Positions 16,670-25,525 of a DNA stretch of 64,000 nucleotides are shown in pieces. The position numbers were made by a program, and so were the translations under genes. Source of the DNA: Streptantibioticus rubrisoli (GTDB lineage: Bacteria > Actinomycetota > Actinomycetes > Streptomycetales > Streptomycetaceae). Position 1 is the stretch's first letter. Each line of letters starts with the position of its first letter. The notes below the pieces were generated by a model. It saw only the letters and a program-made list of their open reading frames with translations, made no database searches and had not been told where the DNA came from. The stretch is taken from the NCBI RefSeq assembly GCF_024436055.1, contig NZ_JANFNH010000008.1, forward strand, positions 1 to 64,000, read 5' to 3'.

Positions 16670-17737
16670 TCAGCGCGGTACCCCCTTCAACGCGACGTCG
16701 GCGAGCACGTCGGCGGCATCGGCGGTGAACAGCGCCCGCCCCGCGTCGATCCGTGCCTGCCGTACCGGACCGTCACAGGCCAGCTCACGCAGCGTCCGCA
16801 GCAGGTCCCACGGAGTGCGCGCCAGGACGCACAGCCCGGACTCGGCCATGCGGTGGACGCTGTGCACCCCGTGTCCCGCGATCGGCCGGTAACTGACCAC
16901 CGGCACCCCGGCCGCCAGCGCCTGCGCGGCGGTCAGCCCGGCGGCGTTCATGACCAGCACCGCGACGGACGACATCAGCGCCGGTACGTCCTGCACCCAG
17001 CCCAGCGCGACCGTGCCCGGCACCCGGTCCAGCCGCCGCCGCAGCGCCCGGCGCCGCCCGCACATCACGATAGGCAGCCAGCCGTCGCCGCCCAGCAGTG
17101 CGGCCGTCTCCGCCAACTGCGAACCCACCCCCCACGCACCGGTGGACAGCAGCACGGGGACGCGGCCGGAGGCCCTCCCACGGCCCGCCAGACCGTGGAA
17201 CGCGTCCGCCACCACCGGCCCGACCGCCAGTGCGCCCCGGCCGCCCAGCCGCCGCACGTCCTCGGCGGTCTGCGGGGTCGGGCACAGATGCGTGTCGTTA
17301 CCCGGATGGACCCACTGCCGGTGCACCGCGAAGTCCGTGATCACCACGGCGCTGGGCACCCGCAGCGCCCCTTCGTCGCGCAGCCGCCCGCAGATCTGCG
17401 CGCCCAGATGGAACGTGGACACCAACGCGTCCGGCGGATCGGCAGCCAGCCGCCGCCGCAGCGCCCGGGCCGCGGGCAGCACCACCGGCATGGTGTCGCC
17501 GTCACCGCCCGGTAGGAAGTACGTCCGGTAGATCGCGTCGTAGACCACCGGAACGTGCCGGATCACCGTGGCGTAGCAGGTACGCAGCGGAACGCCCAGG
17601 CGGGCCGGGAGCAGGTCGAGGACGTCGATCGTCTCCGACCTGTGCCCGCGCCGGGCCAGCCGCCGAGCCAGTTCGGCGGCGACCATGTCATGTCCCGCGC
17701 CCATGCGCGCGCTGAGGATCACGAACCGTAGGGCCAC
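16670..17737 (-). CDS. GT28/MurG-like glycosyltransferase (diacylglycerol glucosyl-/galactosyltransferase type)
   Basis: Protein of 355 residues with the opening FVILSARMGAGHDMVAAELARRL, which matches the GxGH donor/acceptor loop of MGDG-synthase and processive diacylglycerol glycosyltransferases. The second half shows VPVLLSTGAWGVG, GWVQDVPALMSSVAVLVMNAAG and the donor-binding LTAAQALAAGVPVVSYRPI, the usual C-terminal nucleotide-sugar site. It likely makes a glycolipid at the cytoplasmic membrane face. The GTG at 17735-17737 follows GGGAAGGG. It is divergent from a polysaccharide deacetylase with a 109-bp shared promoter region. Confidence 0.85.
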   Translation of the reverse strand: MALRFVILSARMGAGHDMVAAELARRLARRGHRSETIDVLDLLPARLGVPLRTCYATVIRHVPVVYDAIYRTYFLPGGDGDTMPVVLPAARALRRRLAADPPDALVSTFHLGAQICGRLRDEGALRVPSAVVITDFAVHRQWVHPGNDTHLCPTPQTAEDVRRLGGRGALAVGPVVADAFHGLAGRGRASGRVPVLLSTGAWGVGSQLAETAALLGGDGWLPIVMCGRRRALRRRLDRVPGTVALGWVQDVPALMSSVAVLVMNAAGLTAAQALAAGVPVVSYRPIAGHGVHSVHRMAESGLCVLARTPWDLLRTLRELACDGPVRQARIDAGRALFTADAADVLADVALKGVPR

Positions 17738-17846
17738 ACCAAGACCCTTCCCGCAGCGGCCGACTTCCGCCAGCGCTGCGGCGTACCGCCTGTCGGGTGA
17801 TGTGCTCCGGTCGCAGGGGTGCGTGGGGGCGCGCGAGACTGGCCAC

Positions 17847-18632
17847 GTGCGTGCCGTCCCCTCACCCACCGCGCCCCTCGCGCTGTCGATGTGCGCGCTC
17901 GCCGGGGTGGCCGGGCACATCGGCCCGGCCGGGACCTGGCTGCCGCCGGTGCGCCGGGCGCTGTTCCCGGCCCTGGACGGGCGCGGCCACCCCCGGCACA
18001 TCGCGCTCACCTTCGACGACGGCCCGGACGGGCGCAGCACGCCGTACTTCCTGGACGCCCTGGACCGGCTGGCGGTGCGCGCCACCTTCTTCGTGCTCGG
18101 CCGCGCCCTGCTGGACGCGCCCGGGACCGGCCGGGAACTGGTCGCCCGAGGTCACGAGGTCGCCGTACACGGCTGGGACCACCGCCACCCGTTGTGGCCC
18201 ACCACGCCGCCGCGCGATCTGCGGGAAATACGGCGCACCGTCGCGGCCGTCAGCGCCGTCTGCGGGGTCCGGCCGCGGTGGTACCGGCCGCCGTACGGCG
18301 TGCTCACCGGCGGCCGGTGGGCCGCGGCGCACCGGATGGGGCTGCGCCCGGTGCTGTGGTCCGCGTGGGGGCGGGAGTGGGTGCCGGGTGCCACGGCGCG
18401 TGGCGTCGCCGACCGCGTGGGCCGGGGGCTGCGCGGTGGCGGCACGGTACTGCTGCACGACACCGACCGGACGTCCGGGGGTGACTCCTGGCGCGTCGCC
18501 CTGCGAGCGCTCCCGGACCTGGTGGAATGCTGCCGTCAACAGGGCTTCACGGTCGGTCCGCTACGTGAGCACGGCATCACCGTGGAGGGCGCCCGCCCCG
18601 GCGGGCAGGAGCAAACGGGACCCTTGTGCTGA
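17847..18632 (+). CDS. Polysaccharide deacetylase (CE4, NodB-like)
   Basis: Protein of 261 residues with an N-terminal hydrophobic stretch that may be a signal anchor. CE4 motifs are intact: motif 1 TFDDGPDG (catalytic base Asp and metal Asp), motif 2 HGWDHRHP (metal-binding His pair), motif 3 RPRWYRPPYG, and motif 5 LLHDTDR. It should remove acetyl groups from an extracytoplasmic amino sugar. The GTG at 17847 was chosen from the position of the hydrophobic segment; no good ribosome binding site was seen. It overlaps the next gene by 7 bases and is divergent from a glycosyltransferase. Confidence 0.88.
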   Translation: MRAVPSPTAPLALSMCALAGVAGHIGPAGTWLPPVRRALFPALDGRGHPRHIALTFDDGPDGRSTPYFLDALDRLAVRATFFVLGRALLDAPGTGRELVARGHEVAVHGWDHRHPLWPTTPPRDLREIRRTVAAVSAVCGVRPRWYRPPYGVLTGGRWAAAHRMGLRPVLWSAWGREWVPGATARGVADRVGRGLRGGGTVLLHDTDRTSGGDSWRVALRALPDLVECCRQQGFTVGPLREHGITVEGARPGGQEQTGPLC

Positions 18633-19534
18633 CTCATGTGTTGGCCATACTCGCCGCCTGCGCCAATGCGGTCTCGTCGGTGCTCCAGCGCAAGGCCAAC
18701 CTGGGCCTGCCCGCCGAGGACAGCCTGAGCCTGCGGCTGATCCAGGCGCTGTTCGGCCGCCCGGTGTGGTACCTCGGGGTGCTCGGTGTCACGGCGGGCT
18801 TCCTGCTCCAGGCCGCCGCGCTGTCGGTGGGCGAACTGTCGGTGGTGGAGCCGATCCTGGTCTTCGAGCTGCCGCTGACGCTGATCCTCGCCTCCTGGGT
18901 GTTCCGCGCCCCGCTGCACCGGCGTGAATGGTCCTCGGTCGCGGGGATGACCGTGGGGCTGGCGGTGATGCTGTTCTGCCTGGCGCCGTCCGGGGGCAAC
19001 GCGCAGTCGGTGGACTGGGTCGTGTGGCTGGTCGGCGTGGGGGTGAACGTGGCGGTGGTGGCGGCCGCGGTGCTGTGGGGGCGTACCGGGAAGGTCGCGG
19101 AGCGGCCGGAGCTCGGCGGGCGGCGGGCGGTGTGCTTCGGGGTGGCGGCGGGCTGCCAGTTCGGGCTGACCGCCGCGTTGATGAAGGGGGCGGTCGCACA
19201 GGGCGGCCGGGGCGTCGCCGCCGTCTGCACGTCCTGGCAGCTGTACGCCATGGTCGTCTCCGGCATCGCCGGGATGTTCTTCCTCCAGTCGGCGATGCAC
19301 GCCGGAAGGCTGCTCGCCGCGCAGCCCGGGCTGACGCTCTCCGACCCGCTGGTCTCCGTGCTGTGGGGTGTGGTCGCCTTCCACGAAGAGGTGCGACAGG
19401 GCTGGTGGTTGCTGCCCGCGATCGCCGGTGCCGCCGCCATCACCATCTGCGTTGCCGTACTGGCCCGTTCACCGCTGCTCGGCGACGAGGAGCGGCTTCC
19501 GCCGCGCGCTCGACGCTCGGCCGTCCGGCGCTGA
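18626..19534 (+). CDS. DMT superfamily (EamA-like) membrane transporter
   Basis: Protein of 302 residues with about nine to ten hydrophobic segments arranged as two similar halves, as in the drug/metabolite transporter superfamily. The GTG at 18626 lies inside the end of the deacetylase gene, so the two are co-translated. With the divergent glycosyltransferase, the trio could form a glycolipid pathway: sugar transfer inside, movement across the membrane by this protein, and deacetylation outside. This scheme is inference; DMT proteins also export metabolites. The last 25 residues are a basic cytoplasmic tail. Confidence 0.85.
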   Translation: MLTHVLAILAACANAVSSVLQRKANLGLPAEDSLSLRLIQALFGRPVWYLGVLGVTAGFLLQAAALSVGELSVVEPILVFELPLTLILASWVFRAPLHRREWSSVAGMTVGLAVMLFCLAPSGGNAQSVDWVVWLVGVGVNVAVVAAAVLWGRTGKVAERPELGGRRAVCFGVAAGCQFGLTAALMKGAVAQGGRGVAAVCTSWQLYAMVVSGIAGMFFLQSAMHAGRLLAAQPGLTLSDPLVSVLWGVVAFHEEVRQGWWLLPAIAGAAAITICVAVLARSPLLGDEERLPPRARRSAVRR

Positions 19535-19666
19535 GGTGTTTCGGGGTAGATCCAGTATCCCTGGCCGGGGCCCGTGTTGTCACCGTGCTCGGGGACGATC
19601 TTCGCGGCGGTGCGCGCGTCTACCGTTACCCGGGACAGCACCCAACTGCCCCTTGGAGCAAGGACA

Positions 19667-20173
19667 GTGACGCACGACCTCGCCGTACTCGCGGCGGAAC
19701 TGATCAGCATGGCGGAGGCCGACCACCACAGCGCCCCCCGCGCCAACAGCCCGGACCCCGTTGACCAGTTGGCCTGGCGGCGGCTTACCGCGCGGCACGG
19801 TGACCGGCTGGGCGAGATCATGGACGAGTACGGTTGGCCGACGGCCGCACTCGTCGGCGAGGAAGCGGCCCGCGCCGCATGGCTGATCGCCCAGCACGCC
19901 GACCGGCAACTCGATGTGCAGCGGCGCGCGCTGCGGCTGATGGAACAGGTGGTGGCCGAAGGCACGGCCGGCCGCCGGGAGCTTGCCTTCCTGCGCGACC
20001 GTGTGCTGGTGAACGACGGGCGCGAGCAGATCTACGGCACACAGATCGCCGGGATCAAGGACGGCTCGCCCGTCCCGTGGCCCTGCCGGGACCCCGAGCG
20101 GATGGATGCGCTGCGGGCCGAAGTGGGCATCGAGCCGTTCGCGGAGTACGTCGCCAAGTTCCCCGCGGCCTGA
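19667..20173 (+). CDS. DUF6624 family protein
   Basis: Soluble protein of 168 residues. The stretch GEIMDEYGWPTAALVGEEAARAAWLIAQHAD, then LAFLRDRVLVNDGREQIYGTQI and DPERMDALRAEVGIEPFAEY, matches the DUF6624 pattern found in many actinomycete proteins of unknown function. The GTG at 19667 follows GGAGCAAGGACA. It sits alone between the DMT gene and a phosphatase gene; nothing in it indicates a signal peptide or catalytic motif. Confidence 0.85.
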   Translation: MTHDLAVLAAELISMAEADHHSAPRANSPDPVDQLAWRRLTARHGDRLGEIMDEYGWPTAALVGEEAARAAWLIAQHADRQLDVQRRALRLMEQVVAEGTAGRRELAFLRDRVLVNDGREQIYGTQIAGIKDGSPVPWPCRDPERMDALRAEVGIEPFAEYVAKFPAA

Positions 20174-20286
20174 GCCCGGGCCGCCCCGACAAAGCCGCAA
20201 AAGCGGCGAACGGTAGAATATGGGGCAACGTGCGGGGACCCCCCGACGTCCAGCGTTTCGCGCCCGCGGCCGTGGCGGAGGCCGAC

Positions 20287-21957
20287 ATGAAACGGCACAA
20301 CATCTCGTACCGGGGGCGGGACCGGACCGTACCGCACACCGCTGCGCCGGGCAACGTCAGGTCCACCCTCGCCCTGAACGGCATGGGCAGCTTCCAGTGG
20401 GATCCGCAGGCCGACACCCTCGCCCTGGACGCCGGTGGGCTCGCCGTGATGGGACTGCGGGCCGGTGAGTACGACGGCCGGGCCCGCAGCCTCGGGCGCC
20501 GGATCGTCTCCGACGACCTGCCGGGCCTGCAGGCACTCATCGCGCGGGCGCTGGCGTCCCGGCCCAGCTACGGCGCCTACTTCCGGGTGCGCCACCCCGA
20601 CGGCACCGTCCGCTGGACGCACATCCAGGGGCGGGTGCTGCGCGATGCCACCGGGCAGGTCCGGCGGGTGGTGGGCATCGTGCGCGACGCGAGCGACGAG
20701 CTCCAGCACTTCGCGGAGCAGACAGCCCTCAGGGTCGACCGGCAGCGGCAGACCGATGTCGTCCAGGGACTCACCTACGCGCTGTCCCAGGCACTCAGTG
20801 TCGAGGACGTCACCACGGCCGTGACCAGCGAGGAGACCCGAAAACGCATCGGCGCCACGTCCATCGCCCTGGGCCTGGTCGAACAGGGCCACACCCGGGT
20901 GGTCGGTGCCGCCGGGCTGCCCGACGCGCTGGTTAGGGACCTGTCGGTCTCCCGGGTGACCGCCGCGATGCCCTTCGCCGAGGCGGTCCGCACCGCCACT
21001 CCGCGCTTCCTCAGCCGACACGAGCTGCGCGACCGCTACCCCAGGATGTGGCCGTATCTGAAGGCGACCGCCTTCACCAGGGCCGCCATACTGCCACTGG
21101 TCGCGCAGGCACAACCGGTCGGCGCCCTGGCGATCGCCTTCCAGGACCGCCCGGGGTTCACCTCCGGCGAACGCAACCTGCTGCTCGCCCTGGGATCCAC
21201 CATCGCCCAGTCCCTCCAGCGCTCGGTGCTCTACGACCACGAACACGAACTGGCCGTCGGCCTGCAGCACGCCATGCTGCCGTCCCGCATCCCCGACTGC
21301 CTGGGTGCCCGGATCGCCGTACGGTACCGGCCCGCGCAGAGCGGCCGGGAGATCGGCGGCGACTGGTACGACGTCATCTCGCTCTTTCCGCACCGGATCG
21401 GCATCGTGGTCGGCGATGTCGAAGGTCATGACGTGCACGCGGCCGGGATCATGGGTCAGTTGCGGATCGCCCTGCGCGCCTACGCCACCGAAGGGCACCC
21501 GCCGTCCACCGTGATCAGCCGCGCCTCGGCGTTCCTGCACGACCTGGACACCGAGCGCTTCGCCACCTGCATCTACGCGGACCTCGATCCGACCACGGGC
21601 TGGGCCAGCATCGTACGGGCCGGACATCTGGGGCCGCTCATCAGACGCGCGGACGGCGGCTGCAGCCGCCCGGTCGTTCCCGGCGGACCGCCGCTCGGCC
21701 TGCTCGACAAGGCGGACGCCTCCCCGTACCCGGCCGTGCAGCTCCAACTGTCCGCCTCCGACGCGTTGTTGATGTGCACCGACGGCCTGGTGGAGTTCCA
21801 CGGCATGGATCTGGACCAGGGCCTCGACCAGCTCGAAACCGTGATGATCGGCGGGCCCACGGCACTGGAGGAACTGGCCGACCACATCATCGGCGCCATC
21901 GAGGCCCGCCACGAGCTGCTGGACGACGCGGCCCTGCTGCTCGCCACGATCGGTTGA
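20287..21957 (+). CDS. PAS-GAF-PP2C (SpoIIE-type) protein serine phosphatase
   Basis: Protein of 556 residues. A PAS domain (about 25-140, with RVRHPDGTVRWTHIQGRV) is followed by a GAF domain (about 160-320) and a SpoIIE/RsbU-type PP2C phosphatase (about 330-556). Metal-binding motifs are visible: REIGGDWYDV near 354, VGDVEGHDVHAAG near 376, MCTDGLVE, and the terminal DDAALLLA. Such enzymes dephosphorylate anti-anti-sigma factors; no anti-sigma, STAS or HATPase gene is adjacent, so its target is elsewhere. The ATG at 20287 follows GGAGG. One point is odd: the second motif reads GDVEGHD where GDVxGHG is usual. Confidence 0.92.
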   Translation: MKRHNISYRGRDRTVPHTAAPGNVRSTLALNGMGSFQWDPQADTLALDAGGLAVMGLRAGEYDGRARSLGRRIVSDDLPGLQALIARALASRPSYGAYFRVRHPDGTVRWTHIQGRVLRDATGQVRRVVGIVRDASDELQHFAEQTALRVDRQRQTDVVQGLTYALSQALSVEDVTTAVTSEETRKRIGATSIALGLVEQGHTRVVGAAGLPDALVRDLSVSRVTAAMPFAEAVRTATPRFLSRHELRDRYPRMWPYLKATAFTRAAILPLVAQAQPVGALAIAFQDRPGFTSGERNLLLALGSTIAQSLQRSVLYDHEHELAVGLQHAMLPSRIPDCLGARIAVRYRPAQSGREIGGDWYDVISLFPHRIGIVVGDVEGHDVHAAGIMGQLRIALRAYATEGHPPSTVISRASAFLHDLDTERFATCIYADLDPTTGWASIVRAGHLGPLIRRADGGCSRPVVPGGPPLGLLDKADASPYPAVQLQLSASDALLMCTDGLVEFHGMDLDQGLDQLETVMIGGPTALEELADHIIGAIEARHELLDDAALLLATIG

Positions 21958-21981
21958 GGCCCGGCGCGGCAGCCCCGGGCC
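21958..21981. terminator. Possible bidirectional terminator
   Basis: GGCCCGG (21958-21964) and CCGGGCC (21975-21981) can pair around a 10-base loop in the 41-bp gap between two convergent genes. It starts right after the phosphatase stop codon. Confidence 0.4.
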
Positions 21982-21998
21982 CCAACCCAGCCCTCACA

Positions 21999-23303
21999 TC
22001 ACGGAGTTGCCAGCAGGTCCGAGGTCCCCGAGGTCTGGGAGCGGGCGCTGGGCATTTCCTGTTGCGCTATGCGCTGGGTGTCCACGGTCTGGCTGCGCCG
22101 CTGGGCGGCGGGGGCGGGCCTGCCGCAGAACACCGGTTCCAGGGCGCGCCGTTCGGCGGCGAAGACATCGGAGTTGTTGGAGGCGTTCGCGGAGACGGTG
22201 ACCTGTCGCGAGCCGTCCTTGGTGCTGTAGGTGTAGGTCTGGTAGCCCTCGATGATGCCGTCGTGGCCGATGACCCTGGTGCCGCAGGACAGGTCGTACT
22301 GGCGAAGCCCGAGGCCGTACTGGGAGGTCGGCGTCACCGTCTGCCAGGTCTCCATCTCGGCCAGTTGCGCGCGCGGCAGCAGGCGTCCGGTGGTCAGCGC
22401 GTGCAGGAAGCGGTTGAGGTCCGAGGTGCTGGAGATGAGGGCACCGGCGGTCCAGATCCACGAAGCGGTCTGGTTGGTCGCGTCGAACAGCGGCTTGGAG
22501 CGGTCGTCGTCGGTGAGGTAGCCGATGGCGTGCGGCCCGTCGATGGTGGTGCGCGGCACCACGAACTCGGTGTGGGTCAGCTTCAGCGGTGCCAGGATGC
22601 GCTGCTTGAGCACCGTCGGGTACGGCTTGCCGGTGATGTGCTCGACCAGCATGCCCAGCACCACGAAGTTGGTGTTGGAGTAGCTGTACTGGCTGCCCGG
22701 CTTGAACTGCTGACCGTGCTTGAGGGCGTCCGCGATCAGGTCCTGCGGCCGGTAGGTCCGGTAGCGGAACTTCTGGTATCCGGTGACGGTGTCACCGGTC
22801 AGCAGGTCGTTGGTGTAGTCGTACAGACCGCTGGTGTGGTTCAGCAGCTGCCGCACGGTGATGGTGGAGTTGGCGGGCAGTACGCCGTGCGGCAGGTAGT
22901 GGGTGGCCGCGGTGTTGAGGTCGACCTTGTGCTGTGCGACCAGTTGCAGGACCAGTACCGAGGTGAAGGTCTTGGTGACACTGCCGACGCGGAAGTCTCC
23001 GCTGGGGTTGACCGGGGTGCGGGTGGCGATGTCGCCGGTGCCCACGCTGACCGTGCCGGAGTGTCCGCTGGTGTCGTCCACCCGGGCGAAGACACCCGGT
23101 GCCCCCGCGGTGATGACACCCTGCAGTGCCTGCTTCAGCGCCGCCATGTCGGGGGCCGGGCTGGACTGCTGGGCGCTGGGCGCGGCGGGCCGGTCGGGAG
23201 CGGCGCTGGCCGGGACCGCGGTGGCCAGCATCGAGCCCAGCGTTCCCACGACGACGGCGCCGGTCATGGCGCGTCTGGTGGAACGGGCTAGGAATCGAGT
23301 CAT
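21999..23303 (-). CDS. Secreted serine hydrolase (DD-carboxypeptidase / class C beta-lactamase family)
   Basis: Protein of 434 residues with a cleavable signal peptide (about 1-35; RSTRRAMTGAVVVGTLGSML then AVPASAA). The penicillin-recognising triad motifs are intact: SVTK near 107, YSN near 206 and HDG near 345, the pattern of D-alanyl-D-alanine carboxypeptidases of Streptomyces R61 type and class C beta-lactamases. It acts outside the cell on peptidoglycan peptides or related amides/esters. The ATG at 23301-23303 follows AAAGGAC at 12 bases; an earlier ATG would destroy the signal peptide. It is a single-gene unit. Confidence 0.92.
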   Translation of the reverse strand: MTRFLARSTRRAMTGAVVVGTLGSMLATAVPASAAPDRPAAPSAQQSSPAPDMAALKQALQGVITAGAPGVFARVDDTSGHSGTVSVGTGDIATRTPVNPSGDFRVGSVTKTFTSVLVLQLVAQHKVDLNTAATHYLPHGVLPANSTITVRQLLNHTSGLYDYTNDLLTGDTVTGYQKFRYRTYRPQDLIADALKHGQQFKPGSQYSYSNTNFVVLGMLVEHITGKPYPTVLKQRILAPLKLTHTEFVVPRTTIDGPHAIGYLTDDDRSKPLFDATNQTASWIWTAGALISSTSDLNRFLHALTTGRLLPRAQLAEMETWQTVTPTSQYGLGLRQYDLSCGTRVIGHDGIIEGYQTYTYSTKDGSRQVTVSANASNNSDVFAAERRALEPVFCGRPAPAAQRRSQTVDTQRIAQQEMPSARSQTSGTSDLLATP

Positions 23304-23554
23304 GAAGTCTTCGATGTCCTTTTCTGATCGTGCACCGCCCACCTCGTCGACGGCCCACGGTCGATCCGACGGCTGGCGGTCGATCGTGCGGTGATGTCAA
23401 CGGGCAGGCGGTGGAACGGCGGTGGAGCCCCGGCGTACTCATGCTGCCCGGATATATGTGCGCGTACGGGTACACACGGAGCCGACGATGGTTCTACCAC
23501 AGTGCCCAACCGCCGCCAATGCCACCGCGGGTGCGGCCGTGAAGCCGCCCTCCG

Positions 23555-25375
23555 TCAGCTCACGGTCAGCGTGAGCGGGCCCGCCAGTGGCGTGTAGCCG
23601 TCGTTGTACAGGTACCAGACGCCGTAGCTGCCCGGTCCGGGCAGAGCGCTGGTGTCGAAGGTCAGGCTGCCGCTGCCGTTCGGTGCGTACTGCCAGCTCA
23701 GCGAGTTCTTCTGGCCGGGTGTCACACCTTGCGGGTAGATGCCGATCCAGTTGGTCGAGCTGGTGGTCGACGGGGGCGTCGCGTACTGGAAGGTGACGCT
23801 CGCCCCGTTCGCGACGCTCGGGGTGCCGGTGGTCAGGGTGCTGGTCGGGGCCGGGGCGGAGTCGGGCGCGAAGGCGTCGTTCAGCGGTGCCGCGTAGGTG
23901 TCGTTGGCGGTGATGCCGGGCAGCCCCAGCGCGGCCTCGATGGTGCGGGCGGTGCTGTAGTGGTCGTAGCGGGAGGCGCTGGTGGTGCCCGCCGGGACGG
24001 TGCCCTGGGAGCCGTCCACGATCGCGGCGACGTGGTTGTCCGGGTCGCTGCTGTCCTCGTCCCAGGTGACGATGAGCAGTGACTTCTGCGTGGTCCAGGC
24101 GGGGGACTGGGTGATCGGCGCCAGTGTCTGCCGCAGCCAGCCGTCCTGGGTCTTCAGGCTGGTGGCGTTGCCGTTGCCGGAGGCTTCGCCGTCGTAGTAG
24201 TCGTCGGCCGCGATCCACGAGAAGTTCGGCGTGCTGGCCGCGCTCTGCAGATCGGTGGTCAGCTGGCTGGTGTCGAACAGGTGGGCCGCGCAGCGGCTCT
24301 GGTTGCCGCTGATGTCCGTGTAGTTGATGAACGGTGCGTCATCCGGCTGGTAGTACGAGTCGTGTGCGGTGGTGGTGTTGCAGGGGGTGCCCATGCCCTG
24401 CTCGTACGCTTTCCAGGACTTGCCCGCGGCGTCGAGTTCGTCGCCCAGGTTGGCCTTGGGATCGTTGATGTTGGGCCAGTAGGTCGCGCCCTTGGCGTAC
24501 GTGTCGCCGCCCGCGACGGCCAGGTAGTTCTCGTCGCTGGGGTGGTAGACCGCGTGGTAGTCGTTCATGGTCGCGCCCTGCGCCATCAGGCTGTGCAGGA
24601 ACGGGGTGTCCGTCGGATCGCCCATCACGGCGGAGTAGTCGGTGTTCTCCATCATGACCATGAAGACATGGTCGTAGCCGGGCACCTTGGACGCCGGGGG
24701 AGTGAGCGAGGCGGCGCTGACCGGGGTGGACAGTGTCAGCGACAGGTTGTCCAGATAGCCGGACTCGCCGGATGACTGCAGGAACCGCACCTCGACCAGT
24801 AGCGAGCGGCTGCCCGCCGGAACCGCGCCGGTGCTGCTGCGGGCCAGGAAGGAAGTGGTGTTGGAGCGGTCGGCGGCCGAGACGGTGGGCAGGTCGACGG
24901 TGGGCCCGAGTTGCTGACCCGAGCCGTCCTGGAAGCGCAGCGAGACCTGTACGTACCCCGCGTAGTTCGTCCAACCGCCAAGCCAGCCGGACAGGTTGTA
25001 GCTGACCCCGCCTGCGTCGATCGCGCTCGCCGCCGAGGACACGTCGACCGTCTGCCGCATCGCGCCGTCGCCCTGGTTGCCCGGGGCGAAGAAGGCACTG
25101 CCCGGCGCGGGGCTGGCGGGGTGGCCGAAGCCGCCCGCCGAGTAGCAGATGACGTCCGGGCTGCCGGACTCCACCGTCCAGCCCGGGATGGTGGTCGCCG
25201 CCGTCCAGTCCGTGGTGCAGTACCCGGCTTCCGCGTCCCCGTTCACGATCAGGTTGCCGCTGCCGCTGCCGCTGCCGCTGCCGCTGCCGCTGGCCGCGTT
25301 CGCGGGCACCACCGCCACCAGGAGCGCACCCATCAGGGTCAGGAAGCCGCCGAGCGCTCGCCACAGAAGTCTCAT
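23555..25375 (-). CDS. Secreted phosphoesterase (phospholipase C / acid phosphatase superfamily) with flanking beta domains
   Basis: Protein of 606 residues. A signal peptide (about 1-27) is followed by a Gly-Ser linker (SGSGSGSGSGSG) and a galactose-binding-like/DUF642-type domain (about 42-225: LIVNGDAEAGYC...). The catalytic phosphoesterase domain (about 235-480) shows HVFMVMMENTDYS, the hallmark of the PF04185 family, and later IVTWDEDSSDPDNHV with metal-binding acids. The C-terminal 90 residues are a beta-sandwich with WIGIYPQG and LYNDGYTPLAGPL, seen also at the ends of secreted calcineurin-like phosphatases. It likely releases phosphate from organic esters outside the cell. The ATG at 25373-25375 follows GCGAGGT. 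Confidence 0.88.
   Translation of the reverse strand: MRLLWRALGGFLTLMGALLVAVVPANAASGSGSGSGSGSGNLIVNGDAEAGYCTTDWTAATTIPGWTVESGSPDVICYSAGGFGHPASPAPGSAFFAPGNQGDGAMRQTVDVSSAASAIDAGGVSYNLSGWLGGWTNYAGYVQVSLRFQDGSGQQLGPTVDLPTVSAADRSNTTSFLARSSTGAVPAGSRSLLVEVRFLQSSGESGYLDNLSLTLSTPVSAASLTPPASKVPGYDHVFMVMMENTDYSAVMGDPTDTPFLHSLMAQGATMNDYHAVYHPSDENYLAVAGGDTYAKGATYWPNINDPKANLGDELDAAGKSWKAYEQGMGTPCNTTTAHDSYYQPDDAPFINYTDISGNQSRCAAHLFDTSQLTTDLQSAASTPNFSWIAADDYYDGEASGNGNATSLKTQDGWLRQTLAPITQSPAWTTQKSLLIVTWDEDSSDPDNHVAAIVDGSQGTVPAGTTSASRYDHYSTARTIEAALGLPGITANDTYAAPLNDAFAPDSAPAPTSTLTTGTPSVANGASVTFQYATPPSTTSSTNWIGIYPQGVTPGQKNSLSWQYAPNGSGSLTFDTSALPGPGSYGVWYLYNDGYTPLAGPLTLTVS
25255..25294. repeat. GCCGCT hexanucleotide repeat inside the phosphoesterase gene
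   Basis: Six tandem GCCGCT-type units (CCGCTG on this strand) encode the Ser-Gly linker right after the signal peptide. Slippage would change the linker by whole dipeptides without a frameshift. Confidence 0.8.
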
Positions 25376-25525
25376 GTCCGGTACCTCGCCCGTGGGGATC
25401 AACAATACCGCCGATGAACGGGACATTGGTAACGTCCCCGGCTGTCGGCACCGGTAACACCGGGCCAATTGATCATGTACGGGACAAGGCTGCGACAGGG
25501 GTGCGCTGCGGCGCGCCCGCTGTGT

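Noticed and set aside
25376-25525. Single PHO-box-like sequence (GTTCATCGGCG on the minus strand) before the phosphoesterase gene
   Set aside because: PhoP sites need at least two 11-bp direct repeats; only one imperfect unit is present.
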